A stretch of 9,236 nucleotides of DNA from assembly GCA_025934635.1 (NCBI GenBank), contig JAICWX010000339.1, positions 1 through 9,236 on the forward strand, written 5' to 3'. The first letter of the stretch is position 1. Every line of letters starts with the position of its first letter. Source of the stretch: Streptosporangiaceae bacterium. GTDB taxonomy: Bacteria > Actinomycetota > Actinomycetes > Streptosporangiales > Streptosporangiaceae. The notes beneath the pieces were generated by a model that worked only from the letters and a program-made list of their open reading frames with translations, had not been told where the DNA came from and did no database searches. The position numbers and the translations under genes are program-made. Shown one piece after another: positions 8,213 to 9,236 of the stretch.

Positions 8213-8243
8213 GCTAAAGTGACGGCGGCTACAGTGACGGACG
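8199..8243 (+). repeat. Three tandem 15-bp repeats before the regulator
   Basis: Three adjoining units: CTACAGTGACAGCGG (8199-8213), CTAAAGTGACGGCGG (8214-8228) and CTACAGTGACGGACG (8229-8243). The first contains the final codons and TGA stop of the second DUF4438 gene. Because the unit length is a multiple of three, the same frame meets a TGA in every copy. Each unit also contains a TAnnnT hexamer. The array could be a regulator-binding iteron, a run of alternative -10 boxes, or simple slippage of the gene's 3' end. Confidence 0.75.
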
Positions 8244-8277
8244 GCAGACCTTGAGCAGCCCGAGGGGAGAGCGGCGC

Positions 8278-8952
8278 ATGCTGGACCACGTCTCGCTCCC
8301 CGAAGCGGTCGGCCGGGCGCTGCGGCACCGCATCCTCAACAACGAGATCCCGGCCGAGACCCGCCTGGTGGAGGCCAACCTGGCCACCGAGTTCGGGGTC
8401 AGCCGGGCCACGATACGGGACGCGATGCGCAGCCTGCAGGCCGAGGGCCTGATCGCGATCGTGCCCCGCCGGTACAGCGTGGTCACCCGGATGTCGCTCG
8501 AGGACACCGAGGACGTCTGCTTCGCCCGCTACGCGCTCGAGCTGGCCAGCCTGGACCAGGGGTTCGGGCCCAGCCGCAAGGACCTGGCCCGGTCCCTGCG
8601 GCTGGCGCTCGACCACATGTCGGTCGCGGCGCGCACCGACGACCTGGACGCCCTGGTGGCCGGCGACACCCTGTTCCATGAGGTGCTGATGGACGTCTCC
8701 GGGCGGCGCCGGCTGAAGGACCTGTGGAGCATGCTCAACAGCCAGATGGGCGCGCTGATGCGGGCCGGGATCGACCGGCAGGGCATCGGCCTGGCCGAAG
8801 CGGTCGAGCGTCACCGCGGTATCCTCGAGGCGGTCACCGAGGGCGACCTGGACCGCCTGCGCCGGGAACTGCGGGTGCACTACATGACGGGCTTCGCGGA
8901 TCCGGGGCCTACGGCGCCCCGGCCGCGTCCGGACCGTACAGGTGACAGCTGA
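8278..8952 (+). CDS. GntR family transcriptional regulator, FCD (FadR) subfamily
   Basis: 224-aa DNA-binding regulator. The N-terminal winged helix (about 6-70) has ALRHRILNNEIPAETRLVEA followed by the recognition-helix region LATEFGVSRATIRDAMRSL and EGLIAIVPRRYSVV. The all-helical FCD ligand domain (about 75-205) has the expected metal/ligand residues Asp130 and His134 (DTLFHEVL), His179 (ERHRGILEA) and His201 (RVHYMTG). FCD proteins usually bind carboxylate metabolites and release DNA or change affinity. The ATG has GGGGAG eight bases upstream; an in-frame TTG at 8251 lacks a good ribosome site and adds only nine residues. It is the likely controller of the TTGTCGACAA operators, since it lies in the same locus and is the only regulator seen. 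Its last 14 codons overlap the opposing ATPase gene, and the Pro/Arg-rich tail looks non-essential. Confidence 0.93.
   Translation: MLDHVSLPEAVGRALRHRILNNEIPAETRLVEANLATEFGVSRATIRDAMRSLQAEGLIAIVPRRYSVVTRMSLEDTEDVCFARYALELASLDQGFGPSRKDLARSLRLALDHMSVAARTDDLDALVAGDTLFHEVLMDVSGRRRLKDLWSMLNSQMGALMRAGIDRQGIGLAEAVERHRGILEAVTEGDLDRLRRELRVHYMTGFADPGPTAPRPRPDRTGDS
8902..8922. terminator. GC-only hairpin at the convergent gene ends
   Basis: CCGGGGC (8902-8908) and GCCCCGG (8916-8922) form a perfect 7-bp GC stem with a 7-base loop. The loop contains the TAG stop of the leftward ATPase gene. There is no T-tract on either side, as is common for terminator-like hairpins in high-GC actinobacteria. For the rightward regulator it falls before the stop codon, so it is more plausible as the end of the leftward transcript. 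It may also be a chance feature of GC-rich coding sequence. Confidence 0.35.
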
Positions 8953-9236
8953 CCGAACGTCCCCCGTCCAGCCGTACCACCGCCGGCTCGCGTTCCCGGC
9001 ACACCGGCATGACCCGCGGGCAGCGCGGATGGAAATGGCAGCCTGCGGGCCGGTCGATGGCGTTCGGGATATCACCGGTGAGCGCGGGCTTGGTCGTCTT
9101 CCGCCGCGTGGTCAGGCGGGGCGCCGCGCGCACCAGGGCCTGGGTGTAGGGGTGCAGCGGCTCGGCGAAGACCGCCTCGGTCGGCCCCTGCTCGATCACC
9201 CGGCCCAGGTACAGCACGGCGGTGCGCTGGCTGATC
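8909..9236 (-). CDS. Dpp/Opp-type ABC transporter ATP-binding protein (F-like), C-terminal part; 5' end outside the window
   Basis: The visible 109 codons begin ISQRTAVLYLGRVIEQGP, matching the end of the ABC domain after the H-loop in OppF/DppF proteins. The oligopeptide-transporter C-terminal region follows: EPLHPYTQALVRAAP, a variable stretch, then CHFHPRCPRVMPVCREREP and a final SCHLYG. The four cysteines match the pattern that binds an iron-sulfur cluster in some Opp ATPases, such as mycobacterial OppD; that function is inferred here. The catalytic motifs lie beyond the right edge. F-type ATPases are usually the last gene of their operon, so this probably belongs to a second importer whose operon runs in from the right. 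It overlaps the regulator gene tail to tail by 44 bases. Confidence 0.9.
   Translation of the reverse strand, partial: ISQRTAVLYLGRVIEQGPTEAVFAEPLHPYTQALVRAAPRLTTRRKTTKPALTGDIPNAIDRPAGCHFHPRCPRVMPVCREREPAVVRLDGGRSVSCHLYGPDAAGAP

Noticed and set aside
8110..9075. 321-codon minus-strand open frame opposite the regulator.
   Set aside because: The regulator has a full winged-helix and FCD motif set, and this frame shows no domain. It also runs across the real convergent ATPase gene in a different frame.

Overview
The window looks like chromosomal DNA from a high-GC actinobacterium. GC content is high, third codon positions are strongly G/C-biased, GTG starts are common, stop/start overlaps of the GTGA type recur, and the promoters resemble TTGAC(G)-17 bp-TAnnnT. 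I see no phage, plasmid, transposon, CRISPR or RNA-gene signature. The genus cannot be named from this sequence alone.

Layout. Positions 1-4005, minus strand: an ABC importer operon of the peptide/opine/nickel class, read right to left as a lipoprotein binding protein (2416-4005), permease B (1456-2406), permease C (569-1459) and an ATPase cut by the window edge (1-572). Positions 4006-4262: a 257-bp divergent control region with two outward-facing promoters, each carrying an identical palindromic operator core (TTGTCGACAA). Positions 4263-8207, plus strand: a tight four-gene operon encoding a D-isomer-specific 2-hydroxyacid dehydrogenase, a Gfo/Idh/MocA oxidoreductase, and two adjacent diverged paralogs that I recognise as DUF4438 proteins. 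Positions 8278-8952, plus strand: a GntR/FCD transcription regulator, preceded by a triple 15-bp tandem repeat and a promoter-like sequence. Positions 8909-9236, minus strand: the C-terminal part of a second Dpp/Opp-type ATPase. It converges on and overlaps the regulator's 3' end, and probably closes another transporter operon lying to the right.

Reading as a whole: this looks like a self-contained uptake-and-catabolism locus. The binding protein and permeases bring in a small solute. The two NAD(P)-type dehydrogenases and the DUF4438 pair process it. The FCD regulator probably senses the solute or a carboxylate derived from it, and controls both arms through the paired operators. The substrate cannot be deduced from sequence alone.

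The most interesting points are the DUF4438 pair of unknown function inside a catabolic operon, the duplicated 17-bp operator placed near the start of each divergent promoter, and two short tandem duplications located exactly at gene junctions.
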